NCBI GenBank assembly: GCA_029936705.1 | Contig: JAPYSD010000001.1 | Span: forward strand, 1-64,000 | Direction of reading: 5' to 3' | DNA from: Croceicoccus sp. | GTDB taxonomy: Bacteria > Pseudomonadota > Alphaproteobacteria > Sphingomonadales > Sphingomonadaceae | DNA: 64,000 bases | Shown: in pieces, positions 44,200 to 52,367 of the stretch | Layout of the letters: each line of letters opens with the position of its first letter | How positions within the stretch are numbered: the stretch's first letter is position 1 | Notes under the pieces: generated by a model | What the model saw: only the letters and a program-made list of their open reading frames with translations | Databases searched by the model: none | What the model was told of the DNA's origin: nothing | Translations under genes and position numbers: made by a program

Positions 44200-44721
44200 A
44201 TTACCTCCACAGGAGGCGCTGCCGATTACCGGGTGATGAATGTCCATGGCCTGCTGCTCCATCGCCATAGCGGCAAGGCAGACGAGCGTCGCCACGACGG
44301 GCGCGTGGCGGTCGATACCCGCAACACCCGGTGCTCTGACGCAGCCGATCTCATGACTGCCACCGTCGAGCATCGCTTCGGCCGAGTGAACCGGCTGCCT
44401 ACCACCATCGAATGGCTGACGGATAACGGCAGCTGCTACACCGCAAAGGAGACCCGCCGCTTCGCCCGGGAGATCAACCTCCGGCCGCGCACCACACCCA
44501 TCAAAAGCCCGCAGTCCAACGGCATGGCCGAGGCGTTCGTGCGAGCCATGAAACGCGACTTCGTCCGCTTCGCCGAAAAGCCAGACGCAAGGGCCGTCAA
44601 TCAGCCACCTGCCAAGCGGGTTCCACCACTACAAATTGCCCACTTGCATCGCGCCCTTGGCTATCTCGCAACGCGCGAATACATCAACCGTTCAATGAGT
44701 GAAGAACTGTCCGGGAGTTAA
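44200..44721 (+). pseudogene. IS3-family (IS2-like) orfB remnant with internal deletion
   Basis: YRVMNVHGLLLHRHSG, RRHDGRVAVDTRNTR and then VEHRFGRVNRLPTTIEWLTDNGSCYTA, INLRPRTTPIKSPQSNGMAEAFVRAMKRDFV, LGYLATREYI follow IS2-type OrfB proteins, but about 40 residues between NTRCSD and DLMTATVEH are missing, removing the first catalytic aspartate. The upstream half is absent. Inactive. Confidence 0.72.
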
Positions 44722-44734
44722 GGGGCAACGACTA

Positions 44735-45907
44735 ATACCAACCTGCAATGATCAGAACCTACGCGCCCATTTGCGGCGACCGATAGTCATGATGCGCCAT
44801 GGCTGATCAACGAGCTTGTACCAAGCCTCGCAGCAATGGTCGACGATGTTGTCGTGAGAGGTGAAGATGCGGTTGGAGAGCCAATTGTCGCGCATGAACT
44901 GCCAGATGTTCTCGACCGGGTTCAGTTCGGGGCATTTGGCTGGCAGCGCGACGATGCTGATGTTGGCGGGCACCTTGAGCTTGCCGGTCATGTGCCAACC
45001 GGCCTGATCCATCAGCACGACAGCATGCGCACCGGGTGCCACCGCCAGCGCGATCTCGGCCAGATGCAGCGTCATCGTTTCGGTGTTGCAGAAGGGCAGA
45101 ACCAGTCCGGCACCCTTGCCCTCCTCGGGACAGATGGCTCCGAAGATATAGGCTGATCTGGTGCGCTGGTCCTTGGGGGCAGATGGCCGCGTGCCGCGCT
45201 GCGCCCAGCGGCGGGAGATGGTGTTCTTCTGCCCGACGCGCGCCTCGTCCTGGAACCAGATCTCTATGGGCGTGCCCTGCGGGAGGTTGGCTCGGATCTC
45301 TGCCACCGCCGAGGCAAAGCCCCCTTTTTGAATGCCTCCATGGCGTGTCCGTTCTGCGCATGGTGACGGGGCCGGGCGGTCAGCTTCACATAGCCCAGTT
45401 TCTTCAGTTCACGGCTGACAGTAGTCTCGTCGAGCGACACCGCGAATTCCTCGTGCAGCCAATGCGCCAGGTCGATCAGCCGCCAGCGCACGACGCCATG
45501 GATCGCCGGGATAGGCCCGCGCTCGACCGCCTCGACCAGTGCGCGTCGCTGCGCATCATTAAGGATCGATGCCTTGCCTGGGGCCTTGCCGTCCAGCAGC
45601 CCGTCAGGACCGCGGGTATTGAAGCGGATCACCCAGTTCCGGACGATCTGAAGGGTGACACCCCCAATCCGCGCTGCCTCGCTCCGGCTACCACCATCGT
45701 AGATCTGGGCCAGTGCCAGCAATCGCCGGGCCTGCGGCGCGCTCTTCGAGTTCCGTGCCAGTCGCCGAAGCGCCGGTCCGTCGAAATCATCCCGCAAGCC
45801 AATCGCCCGACCCATTATCGCGTCCTCCCTAATGCAGGACGCTATTGAGTCAGACCTTCGCCACCTTGGGAATCCCCAAATGAGTCAGCCTCAGCGCAGG
45901 TTGGTAT
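44735..45907 (-). mobile_element. IS630-family insertion sequence, apparently complete
   Basis: Terminal inverted repeats are seen: ATACCAACCTGC at 44735-44746 and its complement GCAGGTTGGTAT at 45896-45907, with TA next to the left end, as expected for this TA-targeting family. The 1.17-kb length fits one transposase gene with frameshift expression. It landed in or beside the IS2-like remnant. It is one of two elements in this window that look recent. Confidence 0.78.
44752..45815 (-). CDS. IS630-family transposase (two frames, probable -1 frameshift)
   Basis: The first frame (45815 to 45264) has the helix-turn-helix N-terminus (ALRRLARNSKSAPQARRLLALAQIYDG, SRSEAARIGGVTLQIVRNW); the second (45306 to 44752) has the DDE core with IWFQDEARVGQKN, VVLMDQAGWH and LPAKCPELNPVENIWQFMRDN. 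They overlap at an A5G5 run (45320-45329); a -1 shift there joins MEAFKKG to GFASAVAEIRANLP, the continuous family sequence. Full-length product would be about 350 residues. IS630 members are known to use such frameshifting. All three acidic residues appear present. Confidence 0.8.
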
Positions 45908-46462
45908 AAACCCTTGCGCGCATTGCCGGACATTCTGCCCGCCGGATTGACGAACTACTGGTCTGGAACTGGGAACCTAGGCACACCAGGCTCGCGGTCT
46001 GATGCTGCACGTCAACAAGCTCCACTTGGTCTGCACGATCGCGTTCGTAGCGCGTAATCTGAGCGTCGAAGTGGATCTGCTTGCTAAACTCACGGTGGGC
46101 ATGGACCCGGAAGACGGACCGATCTGAGTCTGCAGTCCCGATCATCCAGACGGGGTGATGCCTTTTACCAAATACAGCGTCGTAAGCCTCATGACATTCT
46201 TTGCCGATCACGTCAGGTAACCCTGTTGTCGCCGCCACTGGATAGGTACGCGCGGGAGGATTTTCACCAGTGTTGTCTTACAAATCCATACGACGCGATG
46301 GCATCGTCAACCACTCATGGGACGCTTGCCGTTCTTACATACCGCAGTTGTGCGACGATGAACGACAGCGGGACGCCGCCAGAAATGAAGCTTGAGTAGC
46401 CTCTATTTTTCTAAACGCCGTTTATCCTAATATTCAGGACAGGAGACGGAGAAGGGGAGGGC
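45908..46462. other. Spacer between IS elements, no confident gene
   Basis: A minus-strand open frame (45891-46238, 115 codons) runs into the IS630 terminal repeat and lacks a ribosome site or recognisable domain, so I do not call it a gene. It could be the remains of a gene truncated by the IS. Nothing else is recognised. Confidence 0.35.
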
Positions 46463-46700
46463 TAATCACGACGATGAGTTCAAGCGAGATGCGGTGGTGC
46501 AGATCACCGAGCGTGGGTAATCGCAAGCGGAGATTTCTGAGCGGCTCGACGGAATCAACATTCGCTGTATGCGTTGAAAGGGGCAATGGCGCAGGCGGTT
46601 TGAGGCGACGCCAATACGGATGCAGATCCCCCGGTTGAAGCGCGAGTTGTTCCCAGTAACCGCGGAGCGCGATATCTTTTAAAGCCACCGCGTATTTCGC
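46463..46700 (+). pseudogene. IS3-family orfA remnant
   Basis: HDDEFKRDAVVQITERG, then a stop, then QAEISERLDG and LKRELFPVTAERDIF reproduce the OrfA plan of a common IS3 lineage (DEFKRDAVRQITERG, SVAEVSERLGVS, RLKRELARVTEERDILKKATAYFA) with stops and frame changes. A heavily decayed copy with no orfB. Confidence 0.58.
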
Positions 46701-46739
46701 TACGAATGCAATGCGAGATACGCTCGAAACCACCGACGT

Positions 46740-47365
46740 AACCCCCTTATGTAAGGGGTCAGATCTTCACTTGCTCAAAGGGTCAAATCCTCCGTTCTTT
46801 GGACACGGAACCGATCTAGACTTGAACCGGGCTGACCCCGCTGTGGAACGCAGAGAGGCTTAGAGCCCCTTTGCATCCAGTCCTTATCCTATCGCTTTTC
46901 CAATTTCCCGGCCAAATTTATCCTCATTAGCTGGACTTGTAATCCACTTCGAATTCCAACGGGCAATCCGTCAGCTACATCCACGATATGGTCTAGTTAG
47001 GCGCAACACCTCAAAGTCATATACACGTTCCGAGCTTATGACTTTGTTGCGTCCTGCGCCATCAATGGCTCCGGAAGAGGCTCGCTTCGCTCGCACGTCG
47101 ACCTGCGGTCTCCTTGGGGGCAGGCCTGTTAGCAGCCGGGGCGGCACCTTCGGCGCCTTGGGTTTGCTTTTTACGAACGAGACGCGCTGCGGCTTTGGCC
47201 TGCCTCACGGGACCAGCCGACGCGATCCCCGCGGAGCCACTTGGCGACCGCGCTTCGATGAATTTTGGGCTCACCGTACGAGGCGATTTCTCGTTTCCAG
47301 ATCGCTAATAGGATAATTCAAAACTCGACGCGGGGTTTTGGCTATCTCATCCTATAAGTGGTCCC
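46740..47365. other. Probable transfer-origin region upstream of relaxase
   Basis: About 620 bases with no convincing gene. It contains the inverted repeat at 47002-47051 (entered separately), several ATCCT-type words (near 46879, 46921 and 47349), and overlapping low-complexity frames on both strands at 47038-47316 that look like by-products of GC-rich sequence. oriT normally lies directly upstream of relaxase genes of this class. Confidence 0.45.
47002..47051. repeat. oriT-like imperfect inverted repeat
   Basis: CGCAAC + 5-nt bulge + AAAGTCATA on the left pairs with TATGACTTT + GTTGCG on the right across a 15-nt loop. The right arm is followed by TCCTGC, reminiscent of the nic core of several oriT families. 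Position is 315 bases before the relaxase start. Functional assignment is inference. Confidence 0.45.
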
Positions 47366-50300
47366 ATGACATATCGACATGAAGACCGCGAACTCCACGC
47401 TGCGCGCGAGAGTCTAAAATCGCTGACCGATAAGAGCGAAAGCTTGCGGGAGGCCGGGGGTAATCTCGACCGCAACGGAGAGCCCAGCTTGACCGCCACC
47501 CGTGGAGGTTCAACCGTCAAGCCATCGTCATCCGATCCTTCAGCTGCAGCGCGAAAAAGTTTTCGAGGCGCCGAGGCTTTGGATGTGCCCACAAAGACAG
47601 CATTCACTCTCGGTGATCGGCATATCACTGGCGACACGGGCGGACGAGCCGTCCGACAGCAGAAGCCGATGGGCTGGCTCGAGCCCGAGCGACCAAAAAA
47701 GGGCGAGGAAGCATCCCGCCGTTTCACCAAGCTGAACATTCCAGCGGCTAGGCCACTTCGTGCAGCAAACGCCGCTGGCGCTACCAGCTTCCATTTCTCA
47801 CACGAGGCGATCAGCAAAACCCGCGCAGAGAAAGTCACCGCACGCGGCACCAAAAACCGCAAGGGGGCAGCTGCTGATCACACCAGCTATATTGAGCGCG
47901 ATGGCGCGCTCGCTAAGGGAAGCCGGACCGAGCTCGACAAGATCCAGGCTGAGCTGATCGAGCAGGCCAAAAACGACCCGGAATTAGCGCGTAGCCTATC
48001 GCTTGATCTTACTCCATCCGCAGAAGCCTCTCAGGAACCCTCTCAGCGCCTTCCGGACGAACCTTGCGCCGGGGGCAGGGCGAGTGCCTACATCGAGCGA
48101 GAAGAGGCCCTGGCGCACGATCCAAACGGGTCTGCGGTTCTGTTTTCCAATATCTCTGACGATCCTGTCGAGCGCCGTGAATTCTGGAAGCTGGTCGAAC
48201 AAGCCGAGAGCAATCCCTCTGCCGATAAAATGCAGCTCCGCATCGCCGGCAACGAAGAGTTCTGGTCGAAGGTCAGCGCGGACGAGGATTGCCCCAAGCC
48301 CGTTCGCGATGCCATCGAAGCGGCGGACCCGAATGAGATCGTCAAGATCACTACGCAAGATAACGTCGCCATGCGCGCCATCATGAAACGTCATGGCTGG
48401 AAGCCTCGTGAGCGCCGGCCCGCCAATGAGACCGACGAACAGAAAGCCGCTCGCGAAGAGCGCGAAGCGGGTTCGGGCTTCGGTGCCAAATTTGAGGACG
48501 GTCGGGGCGGCCGCGTACAGTTCAGAATTGTCGGCGAATTGCCGCACGAAGTGTCACACGAAGCCCGCGTTCGGATCCTCAAAGATTTTACACGCGAGTT
48601 CGAAGCCAGGAACTTGCCGCACATCGCAGTCATGCATGCGCCTGATCACACGAACGATGATCGAAACTGGCATTTCCATCTGGTCTATCATGACCGGCCG
48701 GCCCGACGCTTCACTGGACTTGCGGAAAACCACATCATTGAGCCAGCGCCGGATGCCGCAAAGCAGGTTAAAGATCGACATGCAATTGCACAGGCGGCGA
48801 TGGCTACGGATCTTTCCGAGTACCTCGGTGCTTGGGATTTCTCAGTTCCCTACAGCTACGTTCAAAAATCGTGCCGCAACCGAAAGACTGCGCACCCCTT
48901 TGCGCAACCCAAAGACCGCGACTGCAACAAGCGTGATTTCATACCGCTGCTTCGTCGCAATCTGGCGCATCTGACCAACCGAGAACTCGAAGCTGAAGGC
49001 ATAGACCGCCGGGTCGATCCGCGCCGCTATTCCGAGATGGGGATCCACAAAGAGAGCGACGAGCATCTTGGCACCCAGGCTGCTTCGCTGGAATCGAATG
49101 GCGTTCCCACCGAAACTGGCGTCCGCAATGAGGCGAACCAATGGGAGTTCATCCAGCGCAAACTCGAAGCACAGTCCCATGCCGACCAGGCGAGGATCGA
49201 CCAGCAGCTCAAGGTATGGCGCGCTGGCCTCAGCGCTGCCCAGCTATCCGACCAGGATCGCAAAGACGTCGACCGTGAGCTGATCCGCTGGGAGCAGTCC
49301 GAACGCGTGGCCGCTGAGCACCGCGCAATCGCAAAACAGATGGCCGAGAATATCGACCGCCTTCGCTCGCGTGCGAACAAGGTTGCGAAGATGGCGAAGA
49401 AGCATCTCGGCGCCATCGAAGACGGACGCGCGACCAAGCGTCAGAAGAGCAGCAAGCCGAGATACCAGGCCAAGCTCACCGAGGCCGAGATGCATCTTGC
49501 CGGTCTCGAGATCATGCTGGGCCGGGAGATTGCTCAGATCACCACCAGCAATGAAGCCGCCGTGCGTCATTCGCGCACCGCCGAGACCGCAAAACTCATT
49601 ATCGAAGGCCACATCGAACTTGGCGGCCAGTTGCAGATCTCCAACGAACAGTCTGTGACACCGGTCCCGTCCAAAGACATCCAGCAAGCAAGCGCGCCAA
49701 CCACCGAGCAAAAACCAGCAGCCGTTGCTGCTCCTGCGGTCGGCAACTCGTCCATCGACGGCTACATCCAACGGATTGTGGAACTCAACCGCCGTTTGGT
49801 CCCGAGCCGGAAGGGTATCGTGCCACGTGATCGCGTATCGACGGACATGCCGATCATCAACGCGCCGAACTATGCATCTGCGCAAAAACGCCTCGCCAAG
49901 ATCATGGATCATCAGCAGACCGCGATCCGCAATCTCGTCTCCGCATTCCAGAGAAACCCCGGCATGGTCCAGTTCCGGCTGGAACCGAGCGACCGCGATT
50001 ACATCCTCACCAATGCCGAGCGGTTCAAAATCGCAACCCCCGACCGTGCGCTGCAAGCCGCTTTTGTAAACTTCGCCGAAGAACCCGAAATCGCTGCCGA
50101 ACTGAAGAAGGCGGAGACGCGATTGCTTGCCGAACGGGCGGCCAGGTCCGCACAGGCTTCTGCAAGCAAGGCCGAGGACAAGACCGCAGAGTCCTCCGCG
50201 TCCGTCGGGGCTGCTAAGCCTGCTCAGCCGAATGCGCCAGACAAGATCCCTACGTGCCAGCCTGCCAATGATCATTCGCAGATCATCGAGACAATCCGCT

Positions 50301-51178
50301 CAAAACACCTTCGGCCGAAAATCACGAAGACAGAAGCCGGCCTCGAGATCGCCTTCAGCAAAGCGGATGCGGCCCTTTACAATCTGCCTGCAGATATCGT
50401 CGTCGATGATTTGCGGTCCGTCGCGCGGATCGAGGGCATTGCACGTACGCATGATCGCGCGGTGAATCGCCTGATCGCCTATATGGCGAAAAATCCGTCG
50501 AAGGTCGAAGGACGCGAAGACGGACATACCCATAAGCTTGCCGATACGACGCCGGCCGAATTGCGCGATATCTCGAACCGGTTTTCGCGGGATCCCGAAG
50601 TTGCCCTCGCACTGCAAAATGCCTTGGCTAAAGCGCACATGGAAACGTCCGATCCGCGCAAAACGCCTGCAACAGAAGTGCCCGCTAAGCCCGTGCCGCA
50701 AAAGAGTGGGGAAGGGGACTTCGGTGTTTTTAGGATCGAAGATGGCAAGATCGTCATTCCGACGCAGGATCTCCCAGAAGTCGAAATACCCGATTGGCGG
50801 ACCTACGAGCCGAGCGGCTACGACAATCGCGCTCCCAGGAAAGACGAAGATCAGAAGCCGAAGGAACGCGAACGCACGACCATCAGGATCGACCCGTCGC
50901 GCGCACACGAATTCGCAAGTTCGAACGAGCCTGCCCAAACCCGCAAGCTCAAGTCTGGTATCGATCCAATCTTCGATCGCTGGATCAAGGCCAACGATTC
51001 CGGAGACCGCGAAGAGCGGGCCCGCTTGTCAGCTCTCGTTCGGCAGAATGAGAAGCTCCGGGAAATCGCACAGTCGGTGGAACCGGGATATGCCGCGAGT
51101 TTCAAAGCGGATTGGGAACGCCATGATGAGCAAATGCGAAACACGTTTCCACCGCCAAATCTCGGCCGAGAACTGTGA
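47366..51178 (+). CDS. MobA/TraA-like conjugative relaxase
   Basis: A 1270-residue relaxase that would nick oriT and lead the strand during transfer. The HUH metal site is visible as His436/His438 (NWHFHLVYHDR), preceded by His424 and His428 in MHAPDHTNDD, within a MobA/MobL-like domain starting near GGRVQFRIVGELPHEVSHEARV. The N-terminal 380 residues are an unusual extension with two SYIERDGALA/AYIEREEALA repeats. After the relaxase domain comes a long coiled-coil, charged region and a C-terminal part without visible Walker motifs, so no helicase domain is evident. No other transfer genes (TraD/TraG, T4SS) lie in this window, so mobilisation rather than self-transfer is what can be shown. 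Confidence 0.85.
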   Translation: MTYRHEDRELHAARESLKSLTDKSESLREAGGNLDRNGEPSLTATRGGSTVKPSSSDPSAAARKSFRGAEALDVPTKTAFTLGDRHITGDTGGRAVRQQKPMGWLEPERPKKGEEASRRFTKLNIPAARPLRAANAAGATSFHFSHEAISKTRAEKVTARGTKNRKGAAADHTSYIERDGALAKGSRTELDKIQAELIEQAKNDPELARSLSLDLTPSAEASQEPSQRLPDEPCAGGRASAYIEREEALAHDPNGSAVLFSNISDDPVERREFWKLVEQAESNPSADKMQLRIAGNEEFWSKVSADEDCPKPVRDAIEAADPNEIVKITTQDNVAMRAIMKRHGWKPRERRPANETDEQKAAREEREAGSGFGAKFEDGRGGRVQFRIVGELPHEVSHEARVRILKDFTREFEARNLPHIAVMHAPDHTNDDRNWHFHLVYHDRPARRFTGLAENHIIEPAPDAAKQVKDRHAIAQAAMATDLSEYLGAWDFSVPYSYVQKSCRNRKTAHPFAQPKDRDCNKRDFIPLLRRNLAHLTNRELEAEGIDRRVDPRRYSEMGIHKESDEHLGTQAASLESNGVPTETGVRNEANQWEFIQRKLEAQSHADQARIDQQLKVWRAGLSAAQLSDQDRKDVDRELIRWEQSERVAAEHRAIAKQMAENIDRLRSRANKVAKMAKKHLGAIEDGRATKRQKSSKPRYQAKLTEAEMHLAGLEIMLGREIAQITTSNEAAVRHSRTAETAKLIIEGHIELGGQLQISNEQSVTPVPSKDIQQASAPTTEQKPAAVAAPAVGNSSIDGYIQRIVELNRRLVPSRKGIVPRDRVSTDMPIINAPNYASAQKRLAKIMDHQQTAIRNLVSAFQRNPGMVQFRLEPSDRDYILTNAERFKIATPDRALQAAFVNFAEEPEIAAELKKAETRLLAERAARSAQASASKAEDKTAESSASVGAAKPAQPNAPDKIPTCQPANDHSQIIETIRSKHLRPKITKTEAGLEIAFSKADAALYNLPADIVVDDLRSVARIEGIARTHDRAVNRLIAYMAKNPSKVEGREDGHTHKLADTTPAELRDISNRFSRDPEVALALQNALAKAHMETSDPRKTPATEVPAKPVPQKSGEGDFGVFRIEDGKIVIPTQDLPEVEIPDWRTYEPSGYDNRAPRKDEDQKPKERERTTIRIDPSRAHEFASSNEPAQTRKLKSGIDPIFDRWIKANDSGDREERARLSALVRQNEKLREIAQSVEPGYAASFKADWERHDEQMRNTFPPPNLGREL

Positions 51179-51532
51179 GGTACCGTGTCGGTTCAATTCG
51201 AAGATTGGCGATCCGTCGACCATGAACTGCCATCAAAGAGGAGCTGGGCCGAATGGCGAGGTCTGAGACATCGCTGCCGTTTGACAGCGATCTGTCGAAC
51301 GGCAGTTTTGCCAAAAGCTGACAATCAGTCTGTACTGAACTGGCTCACGACAGTGGCAGAAGCTGGCCGATTACGGACCGTCAGCTTTCACACATTATTT
51401 GTCCAAAGCAGACGGTGACTTTAGTTAATCGCTTAGACTAGGAGCGGGCACGTTGTGCTCCTAACCTTTTTTCAACTTGGCGACATTCACTGCGCCTCTG
51501 TAGCTTCTTAGGTCCTGCCGATCGGTCATCTT
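51179..51532. other. Spacer between relaxase and HNH gene
   Basis: Contains the strong hairpin at 51274-51309. No gene or operator is recognised in the rest; the downstream end of the HNH gene lies at 51533. Confidence 0.4.
51274..51309 (+). terminator. Intrinsic terminator-like hairpin after relaxase
   Basis: CTGCCGTTTGACAG pairs with CTGTCGAACGGCAG over 14 positions (one G-T) with a CGAT loop, followed by TTTT. It lies 95 bases downstream of the relaxase stop. Confidence 0.7.
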
Positions 51533-52366
51533 CTAGTTCTTGTAATCGCCAGCGCAGAAGGCGTCGTTGGTTGAGGCAGCTCGATATGCAGCCGCTTCGA
51601 GAGTATTTCCGTGGCGGGCGAAGTGCTTATCCGCCTCCGACGCGAAGTGCACCTTCAAGCCACCCGCCCCGAGATCAGCGAGGTATTGCTCTACGTCGGC
51701 TTGCAACTCGATCAAGACCCTCGCGGACCTCACCCGCATCCGGCTGTCGAGTGACAGAGTGTCAAAGTGGTAAGCGAGGCGGGGCGCGATGTTCCCATGC
51801 TGGGCTTCGTCCAATTGGACGCGGAACTTCAAGACGGGGCCGTCCGCCGTCCGGTCAATCGCCGCGAAGAGCCACGGCTGCACCGGAAGCCGGTCGAAGT
51901 AGGGGTGTAAGAGTGAATGCCGGGCGTCCACCGGAAGCAGTTCCAGCTTGATGTGGTTGCAGGGGTGGCAAATCGGTACGAGGTTGCCAGGATACATCAC
52001 GACGTCTCGGTGATGAGCCTGCGGCAGAAAGTGATCGATCTCGTAGATTTCGCCGTCCAAGCAATACGGGCAGGTTGAGGTTGAGACGATCAGGTCATCG
52101 TATGTCGAACGGCAGATGCCCTTCCTTGAGACGATGCGCTTCTTGTAGAGCGCTCCCGCGAGCGCCTCCTCTTCCGCCGTTAGGTCGATTTTGACCACTG
52201 CGTGTGGTCCTTCGTTCTGCATCGTGGCATCGTAGGCTTCGGTCGCAGCCACCATGCGATCCTCGATGCCTTCCAGCACCGCCTTATCCGCATTGCGCTG
52301 CGTCTGCGAGATCGCCTTTCTGTAGAGTGCGCGGTAGTCAATCGCCGGTCGGTTTAGGGCCCGCAT
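51533..52366 (-). CDS. HNH endonuclease, partner of AAA ATPase (PtuB-like)
   Basis: A 277-residue HNH nuclease. The motif is embedded in a zinc-binding frame: Cys99/Cys102 (CPYC), IDHFLPQ with catalytic His112 after Glu109-Asp111, NLVPICHPCNHIK with Cys133/Cys136 and Asn137. The start at 52366 directly follows the ATPase stop (TGATATG), so both genes form one tight operon. An AAA ATPase followed by an HNH nuclease is the arrangement of Septu (PtuAB) and of the effector pair in some retron systems, where the nuclease degrades DNA or RNA on phage infection. No reverse transcriptase is nearby. The defence role is an inference from order and domains. Confidence 0.82.
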   Translation of the reverse strand: MRALNRPAIDYRALYRKAISQTQRNADKAVLEGIEDRMVAATEAYDATMQNEGPHAVVKIDLTAEEEALAGALYKKRIVSRKGICRSTYDDLIVSTSTCPYCLDGEIYEIDHFLPQAHHRDVVMYPGNLVPICHPCNHIKLELLPVDARHSLLHPYFDRLPVQPWLFAAIDRTADGPVLKFRVQLDEAQHGNIAPRLAYHFDTLSLDSRMRVRSARVLIELQADVEQYLADLGAGGLKVHFASEADKHFARHGNTLEAAAYRAASTNDAFCAGDYKN

Positions 52367-52367
52367 A

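Noticed and set aside
45891..46238. 115-codon minus-strand gene
   Set aside because: It runs into the IS630 terminal repeat, lacks a ribosome site and any recognised motif. Kept only as a possible truncated relic.
47038..47316. Small genes on both strands upstream of the relaxase (for example TraC/TraD-like)
   Set aside because: Both frames are low complexity and overlap each other and the oriT-like repeat; neither resembles known small transfer proteins.
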